Shown here: in pieces, positions 46,800-59,600 of the stretch
Layout of the letters: each line of letters begins with the position of its first letter
How positions within the stretch are numbered: position 1 is the stretch's first letter
From: Sphagnum magellanicum
Lineage: Eukaryota > Streptophyta > Sphagnopsida > Sphagnales > Sphagnaceae
NCBI GenBank assembly: GCA_021904315.1
Contig: CM038917.1
Coordinates: 7,362,041 to 7,426,040, forward strand
DNA length: 64,000 bases
Reading direction: 5' to 3'
Notes under the pieces: generated by a model
Databases searched by the model: none
Seen by the model: only the letters and a program-made list of their open reading frames with translations
Told to the model about the DNA's origin: nothing
Translations under genes and position numbers: made by a program

Positions 46800-47960
46800 A
46801 AGGAAGGAAAATTATACTTCAAAGGGTTGTGTGTGCCCAAGCCTGAAGAACGTATGGAATTAGTGACCCAAATGCACAAGGACCTGGGGCATTTTGGGGA
46901 ACAAAGGACCCTGGCCGAAATATGTCAGAGGTACTTCTGGAGCAATCGCACTGAATGCGTGAAAAAGATGGTCAGAACTTGCCAGCAATGTCAGCTGGTA
47001 AGGAGTGAAGGAAGCATCCGCTCTGGAGACGAACGTCTAAAGAGCATCCCGATTTGTGACCTATTTCATCGAATCGCTTTGGACACGGCTGGTCCCCTAC
47101 CCGAGACAAGTGCGGGTAACAAGTATATCCTTCTGGCGATCGACCACTATTCGAAGTGGTGCGAAGCCAAAGCAGTGGCAGACCACGGGGCCAAAACTGC
47201 TGCCAGGTTTTTGGAGGACGACCTAATTTGCAGGTATGGGGTTCCCAGGTTTATTCTCACTGACAATGGGGGTGAGTGGGATGCCGAATTTGAAGCTATG
47301 TGCAGGGATTATGCCATACACCACCAGCGCACTGCACCTCAGTGGCCACAGTGCAACGGGATGGCCGAGAGGATGATCAAGACACTCAAACATGGAATTA
47401 CTATTTTGGCAGCTAACCCGGCTAACACAAATTGTTGGGATGATCACCTTGCCAAAGTTTTATTTGGTTATCGATGTGGAGTGCAGGCAAGCACGAAGCT
47501 TTCTCCGTACATGATCCTCACTGGTCGATCACCCCAACTCAGGGCGGACAATCACTTGGACACCCTGACCGATGCGATCGATGATTCCTCTAGTGTGGAG
47601 AACGCTGCTGAGCAATTCCTGGAGAAAGTCAAACTGATCGCCAGTATACACAAGGACGTATTACTCAACGTTGGCCAAGCACAGAAGAAGCAGAGGGGTA
47701 CGTACGCGAACCGAGCAGGCAAGCATTTGTTTGAAGGACTGGTTGCAGGAGTTTCTATGGTAAAAATGAAGATTCCGGGCAAAAGAAGGGCGCTCAGTGC
47801 CAGCTGGGAAAGCCCTTATCAGTTCATAGGGCATGCTGATGGTAAGGGAGATTTCAATTTCGAAGAAGGGTGCCGGATATGTGTTGTCCAGGATGTTGAA
47901 GGACGACGGTGGGAAAGGTCTCGCAAGGACCTACAGATTTACTATGTTCCTCCTGATTGA
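46800..47960 (+). pseudogene. integrase region of the Ty3/gypsy fossil
   Basis: HHCC zinc-binding domain (HKDLGH ... CQQC), then the DDE core with D in ALDTAGPLP, D in LTDNGGEW and E in NGMAERM. The C-terminal part (to YYVPPD) has no chromodomain. Belongs to the fossil above. Confidence 0.9.
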
Positions 47961-48002
47961 AGCTGAGGGACTCAGCTTTTCCAAGAAGGGAGAGGTTACA
48001 TA

Positions 48003-48804
48003 TGTAGCCGGACAATGGGTGACCGTTCCAGAAAACTCTCTAAACTGGACTTGACGTGTGAACGAGGGGATGGTTTGGCTACCTCTAATGGAGAATGACA
48101 GCAGATCTCTGATTTTGTGTTGATGGTATTTCCTTTGCATGGAATGCATGGCTCTTTGACGGCGAATTTGATGAGGGATTGCAGCGCCTCATTGATGAGC
48201 TTTGGAGGGAAACAATCTGCAAAAGGTTAACCAAGCTTCTGGAAGAAGCCAGAAACGGCTAGACGAATGACGAGTAGGACCTTAATCTAAACGGACGAAA
48301 AGAAAAGAAAGAGAAAAAGAGGGAAGAACAAAAGCTTAGTAAGCGTTCGAAGTCGGTCTGCATTGTTTTTTTTCTCTTCCGCTACAATCTGCAACTGACA
48401 GACGCGAGCTTCTGAATATAGGAATAGCAGTACAGATCAAGACAATCCCAGTAGCATGGATGCTTGTGTTGTCGGAGTATTCGGCATGTAATAAAAGATC
48501 AAACAATTGTTTTGAAGGTTTGGGTTTTGTGTCTGTCTTGTCATCTGGTTGTGTAGCTGCATGATGAGAGATTCGATCTAAGGGTCATGAGCAGAATCGC
48601 ACATTGTCTCGGTAGACTTGCAGTTTCAAATGAGTAGCTTGTATGATTAGGGAGAGTGGTATTGTACTATAGCAATACTAGGAGAGTTTCTGAGGGTGAT
48701 TATCCCAGAAGGAATGTAGTTGTGGTGGCAAGAGGGGTCGGACGGATACCTGTGTGAGTCCTAAGTCTAGGATTCGTTCGTGTCCCCCTTCTTTTTTGGT
48801 TACA
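48003..48804 (+). repeat. 3' LTR of the Ty3/gypsy element
   Basis: Directly follows the purine tract and TTACATA. It ends TTGGTTACA, with target-site bases GTGG immediately after. It differs from the 5' LTR mainly by C/T and G/A changes. Confidence 0.92.
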
Positions 48805-48809
48805 GTGGG

Positions 48810-51475
48810 ATGAATTTTCTTAAATGTTAGACTAGCAACCCTTATTGCTCACATGGTTAAAAGAAATATTAATATTAGATCAGTCAAGGGAGGCAACTAC
48901 CATCCCCTTGGATGGCAAAAATGATACCTGTTGGTTTCAACTTGGATCGTTTGAAAAACGTACTAAAGAAACTATGGCATTCATCAAGACCTAGGAAAGT
49001 AGATGTTCCAATTTGGTTAATACTAAACAAGGGTCTAATTCATTTGGTTTCAAAGATGTTCCTTCAAGTTTGAAGGGCACTATTCAAAAGTCGATATCTT
49101 TAGTTCTACTTGGTTATCCATCAATCAAGTAGACATGCCTGCTCGGCACTACTTGAGACAAGCTGGACACACAAGACATTTTACCACACAAACTATACTA
49201 GAAGAACAATTTGTCAAGACTTTGATTACACCATGAGATTTTTGGGAGAAATGGGGAGCCCATTTAGTAAAAGGGTTTGCTTTCCCCCCCTCCCCAAATG
49301 GGGTCCTCTCCTTAGTAACTTTAAAACCAATCTTAAAGTCAACACATTGACAAAAAGTACTAGTGGTTTAGAACTAGTTTTAAAGATTTTTCCACCTATG
49401 TGAAATGAACCCTATATTAGGGTGAAAGCACACTAGGGTGGAGTAAGAATGGCACATTGTGAAAGTTCTTTTGGAAGCTAAAATACACTATGTAAGCATA
49501 ACAAAACACTTTGTCACACATGACAAGGTGTCATAAAGAGTTAAGCATTTTTAGTTTAGTTTATCATAATTTTATATTTGAAACATGAACATTTAAATCA
49601 TTAAGTTCAATAAATAAAGGATTTCTTTCAAAAGCCTTATCATTTTATGTACATTTCAAATTTGATCAACATTTTTTCAAATCGTTTTTCTTAGTATTAA
49701 TGTTATCATACCATATTATCATTGAGTTTTTTATTCACTAAAAAGATAAAATGAAAATCTTTTGAATTCATATTCATTTATTCTCGATCTAAACAATTTT
49801 TTTATATAATTTTAAAAGTTGATATCAATTTGAATATTAAAAATTTTGGCATGAAATTTATATATTGTGTTTTGATGAATGATTTCATTGTTGATTTGAG
49901 TATCACTTCATCATTTGCAAATATAAATTGGAGTTAATTACTGCTGATTTTTTTTTAATTGTTGAAATGGTTTCTCCAACATCCAAAATGTTTTATCTTA
50001 GTGTGTTTTCACCTATTACATGGATGAAATTTTCTCATTGGGCCATGTTATCATAAGGTAAAGATCACACATTCACTTTTGAATTTAAATTATTCAAAAG
50101 AAATAAAATAATTAAATATTACCATAAATGTGCAATATTACAACATAAATTGAAAAATATTTTTCAAATCCAATTATAGTTCAAGTAACTAAAGTTAAGT
50201 ATTATAGTTTTTTTTAATTAAAAAAGTACATAAGAATCTTCCATACCTGATTTAATTTTAGATATTGTAACTTAAATTTAAGAGTAGTTTTAAATGATGA
50301 GAAACATGTTTTGTTCTCTTTTTTCCCCTTCAATTTTCTTATCTTGGCAATCATCCACAAGAAGATTTAATCAAGTTTGGCTATCAACTAGATATGAAAA
50401 TAGAAATTTTAAGAGTCCTTTTATTGTTTGGTTATATGCTAGAAACAGTGGTAAAAGCTTGACAATTAAAAAAAATTGAAATATTGCCATTTAGGGCCAT
50501 TTTTCCTTTTAAAAACATTGGTGAGAAATAATTAAGTTCAGGTCAATAGTAAATAGATGTAAATGATTAAATGAAAAAAATTAATTACTCCCCACTTGAG
50601 CACTTGAGTGGAGGATAAGTAAAGGAAAATGTTAAATAGGGCAAGGGTCTTTAATGCGAGCGGTGCAAAAAATATTGCCACATGTTTTTCTCCTTGCTTG
50701 CCCTAGACTCATTTAATATGTAAATGCAACAAAAGATTCATGTTCATAACCTTCAAATAGTAGATTATGGACTAGGTAACATGCTAGAGGATGTGGGTTA
50801 CTACATATAATCGAGTTGTGCGACCAACAAGCATAACTAGTTTTTGAAAGTCCTTTTAATTTGAATCCAGCCATGGGACTAGGTGTTGTACATGAGACTA
50901 ATGTGAATCACAAAATGCTATGTGAGCAACATTTACACAGAACTTGAATTATGAGTTATAACTCGCAATCAGCCATCCAATGTGGTGTCACCACATCATT
51001 CAAAACTAGTTATGAACATGCTAAGTATATAGTGTGCCACCCAATATGCGATATACTATTAATATCCTCAACATGGCATGATGTGAGCATACAAAAGTGT
51101 TTGGGCATCACCCAATTTTTGTGAAAATATTAAATGGCCAAAGAAGGTAAAAATGAATGAAGTAGTACTTTCATATTGTAAGCAACAAAGACCTATATTG
51201 GGTGGGTAAATTCATTTTAATATATCAACCGGACATGGGTAAATAAAAAATGCAAAACAAATAGTTGAGTAAAGGTAAATGATGAAGATTTATCGTGTTT
51301 GTAAGGTTAGGCTAGAAAATAAACATTTCATCATTCATCTTATAATACCTTGTGTGGGTACAAGTGAGTACATGGAAGGTAAAAACATATTCACAGAAAT
51401 GGGGGACATTTCAAAGTGTAGAAAGACAATTACTTATGCGACTGGCATTGCAACATGACCACATGAAATTTCAAA

Positions 51476-51478
<3 letters not shown>
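48810..51478. other. AT-rich intergenic stretch
   Basis: No gene supported. The part at 51040-51230 resembles 13960-14240 and is the second copy of that dispersed repeat. Confidence 0.4.

Positions 51479-51524
<46 letters not shown>
51479..51524. repeat. (TA)n microsatellite
   Basis: About 23 uninterrupted TA units. Open frames through it (YIYIYI) are artefacts. Confidence 0.97.
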
Positions 51525-51526
<2 letters not shown>

Positions 51527-54500
51527 CAATCTTGAAAATATTGTAACAACATTTTTGTAGTGAAAAATGATCATAAAGATTTGAAGAGATAGGGTAAAAG
51601 TTTTTTCCAAGGTCATAATGTAACAACTGAAAAAAATACCATAAGCAACTATATTGGCCTTCAGAATTCAACAAATCTATCATAACCACCTTCATTGCAA
51701 AATATAAATACAAATATATGCTATGTAATTATTTTGGCGTATACCCTTTGTTTGCCCTCTTTAAAATAGTTACCCTCGCAGGACAAGGGTAAGTCTCAAT
51801 TATATACTAACCACATAAAATAGACACAAAATAAATCTAAAATACTTTAAATCTAGGTAGCCTAACCACTGATTCAAAAGGTAATAAACAAATCTACGAG
51901 TTAGGGAAGGTATATGTTTGCCATGTTATACACCCACAAGTATATCAAGGTTATATATTTACTTGCCTTATACTGGTAAAGACTAAAGCCACTTGGCTAT
52001 TTAACATTCTCCATAGGTCAGAGGCTTGGGGCTCAATGGTATTTACCAAGGTTGGCCAGTTCTTGATTTTTTTTTCATGATTGCTAAGTAGGTATTTTTT
52101 CCAAAAAGAGTTGGCTGTTGGTTGGGTTATCAATATTTTTTGTAGAATCCTTTGGTTATGCATAAGGGTAAGTTTTCATATACCCAATTGATAACTACTG
52201 GTTAACATGTCAGTTCAATCAAAAAAATTAACCAGACTTGTTTAACATTCCTCGATTATGAAACATGAGTTGAAATTACTCTACAAATGAAGTTGCACTT
52301 GTTATGGATCTATTGTTTTGCAAATGATTGTCATGTGTGCAGATTTGGATGCATCATTGTTGTGTGACATTTCATGTGTAGAAGGCTTTGTGATTTATAG
52401 CAACAACATCTATATATTAGTAGTCATGCTACAATCAATCTTACAAGCACAACATAAGCGTCATGAACAAACAAAAATCATTAGTCTTACAATGAGCCTC
52501 ACTTGTCACCACCAATGTAATGCTTTTCATTTTGTACAAAAGAAAGGTGTAGCTTGCATTAAATGGGGTGAAAATACCAAACTCACTGATATCTAGGCAT
52601 CTTTGCAAGTGAGAAATAACATTCTAGGAAGTGAGATTTGTTGATGTCTTGTAGAATGTATGACTGTTAGTACTTATGTTGTGTGATGTGAACTAAAGCT
52701 TTGATCATTTTTATCTGTAATATATTAACACACTTGAAGGTGTTTTGGAAATCCTAAGAAAACTGAGGTTGTGATCAAGGAATTGAATGTCCCACCACCT
52801 GGCTCACAATAACTTGGAATTTCCTACCAAGTTTTCTTCAAATGTCTTCAGCTTAATGCAATGGTATGGAAACAATAGCTTACATATTTGCAGAGCCCCT
52901 ATAACAATGCAGTTCATTAATTTTGCTTCACCACACTACAATTCCTACATTGATTTTTGGCTCAATTTTTGAAATCTTGGCTCCAAACAGTAAACAACCT
53001 TCCCTCACCACATCTGCTTGGAACTTTTCCTTTAACTAGTATCTCTTGACTTAAATTCTTGACATTGAAATAGTTCATAATTTTGCATGATGGGATGCCT
53101 TAAAATATTGATCCAAGATTTTCAGTTTTGTATGTGTTGGGTTAATTCATGCCTGCATCACATGTAGTCCCACCTACACTTCAAGGCTTTAGAGCGACAT
53201 TTTTTATGTTTTTCCCATATTTTCAAAGATTTTAATCACAAATTATTTGCAACTAAAATTCTTATCCCATATTTAAATTCTCATTTTTTTGGGTAAATTA
53301 TATAATTAAATAAGTAAGTGACTAACTAACTAACTAAGTAGTTAACTAATAGATTAATTAATAAAAATAATCTAATTATTTTATTATAATTATTCACAGT
53401 ACATTTTCATTTTTATAGCTATTAATAGATATAAAAATAAATATTTAACAATAATAATATCACTAATTGAACTATCATAATAGCTAGTTGGTAGCCAAGG
53501 CTAACTATTTTATTTTTATTATTCATATTATTATTTCACTTATTGTAACTATTTATGAACTATTATAAGAAATTTTTTATAATAATATTTTTCCTTTGAT
53601 AATAAATTTGGGATTTATATAATAATTTATTAGGGTTTCTTACTAACTATTATAGTAACTATTATTTTAAAAAATTAAATATTTCGGATATAAAAAATTA
53701 TATTTCAGCGATTGATTATAATTTAATAATATTTAATAATTGATTTGTATAATAATAATAATAATAATAGTAGTAGTAGTAGTTAGCCTAGGTTGGATTT
53801 TTTATTATATATATTATTATTTCAATTTTTATAATCATTATGAACTATTATAATACTTTTTAATTTTTAATAAATAAAATTTATTTTCTTATAAATACAT
53901 TAGACCTTTGAAAATAATTTCAGTATTGAGTATAGTAAATAAATAAATTCATATGAAAATTGAAAATATTATAAAATTATTGCTGGAAATGTTTACTAAC
54001 TTAAATTAATTATTTGGTTATTCATATTTTTATTATTTTCTCAATTCTTATTGGTTGTCTAAAATCATAAATATCAAAATAAAATAATAATAACAATAAT
54101 TTAAATAGGGATAGTGGTTTTAATTTTAGTAATCGTGTTCTTATTTCTTTACTATGATCATCATCATCATGTAATAAAAAAATATTATTTCTTAATTTTA
54201 GTCAAAGATAATATGGAATATTAATTTATTTATTATAAATAAATTTATAAAAATATATATAAATAATATTAATAATAATAAATGTCATTTGCAATAATTT
54301 TAAGAAGTATAATAAGATAGTTTGGATAAACTTATAATATGGCCACAATATATTTAGTAAATATATCACAAATTTTTTTAATATATTCAAAATATACACT
54401 TGGTGTAACCATAATATGGAACCACTTAATGTTAATAATAATCTTTGAATACACCTATATATTCAAAGTATACGTTTATAATCCTAATATACCCAACTAT

Positions 54501-57500
54501 ACCCCTTAGAATACACAAAATACACTTTTGTATATTCATAGGGCTATAACTAAATTGGTAACATTTGCAACTAATGGGACATAACTTGTTTTTTTGGATG
54601 AAAGCAAACTAAATGTTGTTCATATGGAAGGATGAAAACCATAATAGTTACAAATTAGTTGCAATGTAATCACAAATATGACCAACACGAAAAATAGTTG
54701 CAGAAATGTCCAAATGTAGTTGCATGTAGTCGCAAATGACTAATAATTACATGTAGTTGCAAATAGAATGATTACATTTTGGCCAATTTCTACTAATGAT
54801 ATGGCAAGGTTTATAGGAGCCATACATTTTATTAAAAATGCATGGCATTATTAGGAAAATTGAAGTAATAATAGCACTATATTTTTAATAAAATGTATGA
54901 CATTGTCAAGAAAATTGAAGTAATAGTAGACATACATTTTTCATATGGCATTGTTAGTGTGATAAGGAAACTAAGCATCCACTATGAACTAGAACTAGAA
55001 ATATTATTTAGAGAAAGAGATGTCATGTGCTCCAACATGCATAACTAATAGCCACTTCCCCTAGTAGGTCTTCAACTAGTGTTCAACTATACATTATATT
55101 GACCTTGAAAAGAAATCACAAAGTAATTTGGAGAATGTACTAAAATTCAATTTGGGAAGCTCAAGTTTTAATAACATTGATTAATCCTCCCTTTCAAAAT
55201 TTGAAAGACTTCACAAAGAAATTGTGATGCTTTAAGAAGTTGGGAATGTTTGCATAACCTACAAATGTTGATTTTGATTACACGAAAATTCAATGGTTAG
55301 ATATTCCTAAAATGTTGTGATATTTTTGCACATTTAGAAAGTTTGATCAATTTAGTTAAGAAAATTTCATTGTACATGTGAAAAAATGTAAGTCCTTTGT
55401 GATTGCTTGTGATCAATTGCCAAGTTAAAGTTTTAATACAATTCACTTTGAATAGGAAACACAATTGTCGATAGATGTCTTTTCTTCTTCTCTAGGTGCT
55501 TCCATTTATATGCACACATCACTAATTTACCAAGGTTGTTTATGGAAACTCAATGTTACTCTTGCATACATAAGAACATTTGTAAATCAAAGTCCATGTT
55601 CAAAATGTATTGCAATACAATTGAACACACAAGCTACAAGAAAACACAACACCACCGATTACATATTTCAATTTGTATTGATGATAATTGGGTGGATTGA
55701 AAAAATCAAAATGTAAATAAAACAAATTTTTTCAAATATAATAATGCAATTTTGTCAAAGATAGGGAATTTGTACTTGTGCACCAAAAAGCCCACTTTTT
55801 AACATGAATTGTTTCAACATGTGTGGAAGTTCCCTTATAATTTATGGTTGACTAGAGACAATGTTTTGCACACTCTTTGGAAGCAAATACCTATTATGGG
55901 ATTCATTAATAATTCCTAGCTCCTCAAGCCACACAAGTAGTATATTTGCACTTGCTTTTAACATAACATTCAAACCTCTCTCCACTGCCTATAATGCATT
56001 GAATTTCTAAAAACCAAAACCTAATTTTAATCTTTGGCATGTTGGAGCTTGCATCCCATAAAATGGGAATGAATGTAACTAAAGTCAATAATTTGGCTCA
56101 TATTACACATAACACATGCAATCAACTTGCATATCAAATTTGAAGTTAGTGCATTGATGCAAATAACAAGTTGTCAATGAAATTTGCAAGGTGGTACAAT
56201 TGAGTTCTCTTGCACAAAATTTTTTTAAATGCATTTTGTAACGTGACTTACCAAATTGAAAATAATCGCTCATTAGTATAGAGCATCAAAACCTTTGAGT
56301 TCTCTAACAACCCTTCATAAAACTTAGAATCATTAATTGTGTTTAACAATGTACCCCATGTAATCATGTCGATTGCTACCACGATATGCTACTTTCATAA
56401 GAGTGATGTGCAAATGTTTGTAGATATTTGCATTATACTCAAAAAGGACTCCAAACTTCTTAATTGAATTCACATAATGTGTCATTGCATGAATTTTGAC
56501 CAAATTGAAGTCTAATTTTTGCTATGAAGTGAATACTTTCTTGAATGTGTCTACTATACTAAAATCACAATCCCAAACAACATAAATGCATTAAACTTAT
56601 ATGTCATTCTTCAACATTATTGATAACAATTTACATAAAATTACCAACTTTCTTTTGAAAACATTCAATGCATGAACTTTAAAATTAAAAGAAATGTTTT
56701 CATGAAAATCACAACTTTGTATCTCAAAAAAATAACAAAATATTATGTGGATATCCATCTTTTACCCTAGGTGAAAGCATGGTAAAGTATACCAAAAAAA
56801 GTAGTTAAAAAGAAGCAATAAAAAAATTGTCCAATTTTTTACACAAGTAGAAAAGAGTACATTAAAAAATAATTTAAACAACATAATAAAAACATGGTGC
56901 TTTTCTTTGAATTTATATTGAAGTGATTACAAAATTTGAGAAACTTTGGTACAATAAAAGTAAATAACAAGTACGTTTGAAAATGATTAGTGAAACTATG
57001 TTTAAACATTTTTTTCATTAGAAGTTTGATGTATTCTACTATGATATTTAAATGTTGAGAACTTAAAAGTACATTTTAAAGCTACATCATGTTGAAAATG
57101 GAGAATATTCAATAAATCATTTACTTTCATCTACTTGAACAAGTTTGGATAGTTTTAAAAGTAGGGGAAAATATATAGTTATTTTTTAAAAATCTACTTG
57201 AATGCATATTAAATATGTGATTAATCAACATCATTATAATAAAATTAAATATTATCTTCATGTTGATCATTAAACAAAAAAACATTTCTACTTTCAATAC
57301 ATTAAAACTTGTTTATGGCTACTTGTTTTCTTTTGTGACAAGGAGCAACAATTGTCTACTTTATTGTACTAGCACCCCCCCTTCATGATGCCAAACATCT
57401 ATAGCAATGATGTCTCAAAATGTTCTTTTGAACGACATGTCATTTCATACCACTTTAGGAATTGCACCATAGATAAGATTATCCATGTTTCAAATAGTCC

Positions 57501-57740
57501 AATCATACATGGCACAATCATCTAAATTCAAACAAAATAAAAATCATTGATTTATTATACTTTGAAAGACTCTTGTGACAACAAGAATGGAATAAAAAAA
57601 ATGAGATTTTAACCATCCCTTGTGGCTATATGCAAAAAGGATCAAATACTCATGGAGAGCCATTAAAAGGTGGCACCTACATCACTCCTTTGTTGGTGTT
57701 TACCACACAGAATCTTGAAAAACATGATTTTCCCTAGATC
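51525..57740. other. AT-rich gene-free stretch with simple repeats
   Basis: Very AT-rich from 53280 to 54300, with an AAT/AGT trinucleotide run at about 53747-53783. A roughly 60-bp unit is repeated two to three times at 54820-54960 (GAAAATTGAAGTAATA...ACATACATTTT). No convincing coding region; the minus strand between 55.7 and 57.6 kb could hold further decayed Plavaka-like sequence, but I could not identify it. Confidence 0.4.
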
Positions 57741-57748
57741 ATAAGTAA

Positions 57749-58305
57749 TCATTTGTCCAACTCCAAAAACACCTTGCTAGAATTACTAGACCTTACTAAA
57801 AAGTCCTGCATGATATCCACAAGTGTTTTGATTATTCCCAAACTAGATCGATGCAACATGTCCACAAGAAATATCACATGATATGGATTTTGCCATTTTG
57901 TTTTCCCACCATGAAAGCCCCCACAATGCACATTAACATCATAGAAAATAAATTAAAATTAAGTGAAAGTTCAAAACATTCTTTGAAAACAAATGTGATG
58001 CAATTTGTGAACAAGATTTTTCCATAGGTCAAATTATGCAAATGAAATCTAACCTTGACGGGATGTATTAAAAACTTTTTGGACATCTCTTCTCCATCTT
58101 TTTTTCATGATGTAAAAAATGTTTCCACAACAGTTTGCATCTCTTGTTTAGTCTTGTTAAAACATTTGTGGTTGACTTCCTTCAACAAATCCCTCAAGCA
58201 CAAACATAAACTACAAGGCATTTGGCATTTGTTGGTATTGTAAGATGCAATGATTTTGCACCCCTCTAGATCATCACATAAATAAGCATACAGAAGTGGG
58301 AACAC
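57749..58305 (-). pseudogene. Plavaka-like DNA transposase remnant, C-terminal block
   Basis: The frame from 58305 down reads FPLLYAYLCDDLEGCKIIA, then NKCQMPCSLCLC, matching the hydrophobic core and C-x-x-C knuckle of Plavaka/KDZ-related transposases (family text: P-x-x-G/A-F-x-C-D-x-P-E, then C-x-x-C). Further down, in another frame, NPYHVIFLVDMLHRSSLGIIKTLVDI fits the L-x-D-x-L-H-x-x-x-x-G-x-x-K block that follows (shown here in part as VDMLHRSSLGIIK). The frame changes between the two, so it is decayed. Plavaka elements are CACTA-related cut-and-paste transposons best known in fungi; occurrence in non-flowering plants is my recollection. A second block of the same protein lies 4 kb upstream. 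Confidence 0.55.
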
Positions 58306-58919
58306 CCACTACTCATCATCATGAGAAACTTCAATGCCAAACCACTAACAATCAACTTATTAAAATAAGATGTATTAACCACATTTGAAATAGGTTATCC
58401 ATATGATAGTCAAAAAATATAATTTAGTTGTTCACATGAATGAACCACTAAAATTCTTAAAATAGGGTTTTAAATGAAAACCTATAACTCATGTCCTTAA
58501 AGGGCTAAACGATAACCTCCAAACATTCATGAAACATCTCAAGCATTCTTTTATGTAATGCATGTTGTAAAAAAATAGGAAGAATGTTTAACAAAGATTA
58601 CACTCATCCAAATATTTATCTCCACATGTAGTGTTACCAAGGGATAACATGAACGGGTATCCCATGATCCCTTGATCATTTGACAATCACAAGAAGAAAC
58701 CTTGTCCTTTTTCACCCCCACACATTTTAACTATTATTTGATTTGATTACATTTCAACTACATTTAACTATCTTAAGTTTCCAAGTGACTTGTTGCACTA
58801 ATTAATATCAATATTGTTCATAGTTGTTACATTCACTATCTTGTCCATTTATGAGTATAATTTGAACCCCATTTTATTTTTCGATAATTTCAAAGTGCTG
58901 ATGTGAAAATTGAAGTAGC

Positions 58920-59600
58920 CTTTAACTTTATTTACACAATGCATTATAATGGGTTAATGATTCTTTTGACATCTTTTCAACTATCAACCATTACTGATGA
59001 GTTGCATTTTACATTTACCATAATTTATTAAAACACATGTAACAATTTAAGACCCCACATTTATATTGGAATATATTACTAATTTTTTTCACATCTTTTC
59101 AATTATCATCATGTGTACATGAATTAAACCATTCACATTTAATACATTAAAACTATCACTCATAAATTGCATCTTGCACTTATTATAATATATTGAAACA
59201 CATGTGGTTTAGTGCTTTGCAATTATATTTGAAAAGTTTAGTGAATTTTTTCACATTTTTTGAACTATCAACTTCTTTAGATGAGTTGAATATTCATTTT
59301 AAACTTATTGAAATCATTATTCAAATGTTGCATATTGCACTTATTAATATATATTGAAACACACATAACAACTTAATGCTTCACATTTATACTTGACCAA
59401 GTGAATGAATTTTTTCATGTCTCTTCAATTATTAACATTTGCACATGAATTGAATCATTCACTTTGAATGTGTTGAATCCATTACTCACAAATTATATTT
59501 TGCACGCACAATATTTTTTTTCAAATGGATGTATAAAAACTAGACATGTTTCATATTTACATTTGAATGGGTTAGTGATTAGATTAAATTTTCACGCATG
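58920..59600 (-). repeat. tandem repeat, about 163-bp unit, four to five copies
   Basis: Landmark TTTTTTCACATCTTTTCAA recurs near 58968, 59090, 59252, 59416 and weakly 59587; spacing is 122, 162, 164 and about 171 bp. Between landmarks come ACTATCAACAT, GATGAGTTGAAT / ATGAATTGAATC, CATTACTCA.AAATTGCAT.TTGCACTTATTA and TATTGAAACACACAT. Copies are strongly diverged. It lies between the two transposase blocks. Confidence 0.7.

Larger units (their letters stand above)
41003..48804 (+). mobile_element. Ty3/gypsy LTR retrotransposon, full length but broken
   Basis: A 7.8-kb element with both LTRs (800 and 802 bp, TG...CA), a primer site matching initiator Met-tRNA at the 5' LTR edge, a purine tract before the 3' LTR (47983-47995) and a target-site duplication GTGG (or AGTGG sharing the final A). 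Order of parts is gag, protease, reverse transcriptase, RNase H, integrase, which is the Ty3/gypsy order. No chromodomain is seen after the integrase, so it belongs to a non-chromovirus branch. The coding region has roughly half a dozen breaks, so it cannot move by itself. The LTRs differ at about 40 of 800 positions by hand count (about 5%), mostly transitions, so it is clearly younger than the other retroelement fossils here. Confidence 0.93.

Noticed and set aside
49110-49403. 97-codon open frame after the Ty3/gypsy element
   Set aside because: No recognised motif and no splice or promoter context.
51434-51713. Open frames rich in Tyr-Ile
   Set aside because: They are translations of the (TA)n microsatellite.
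55465-55716. 83-codon open frame on + strand
   Set aside because: Length is unremarkable for this sequence and no family is recognised.
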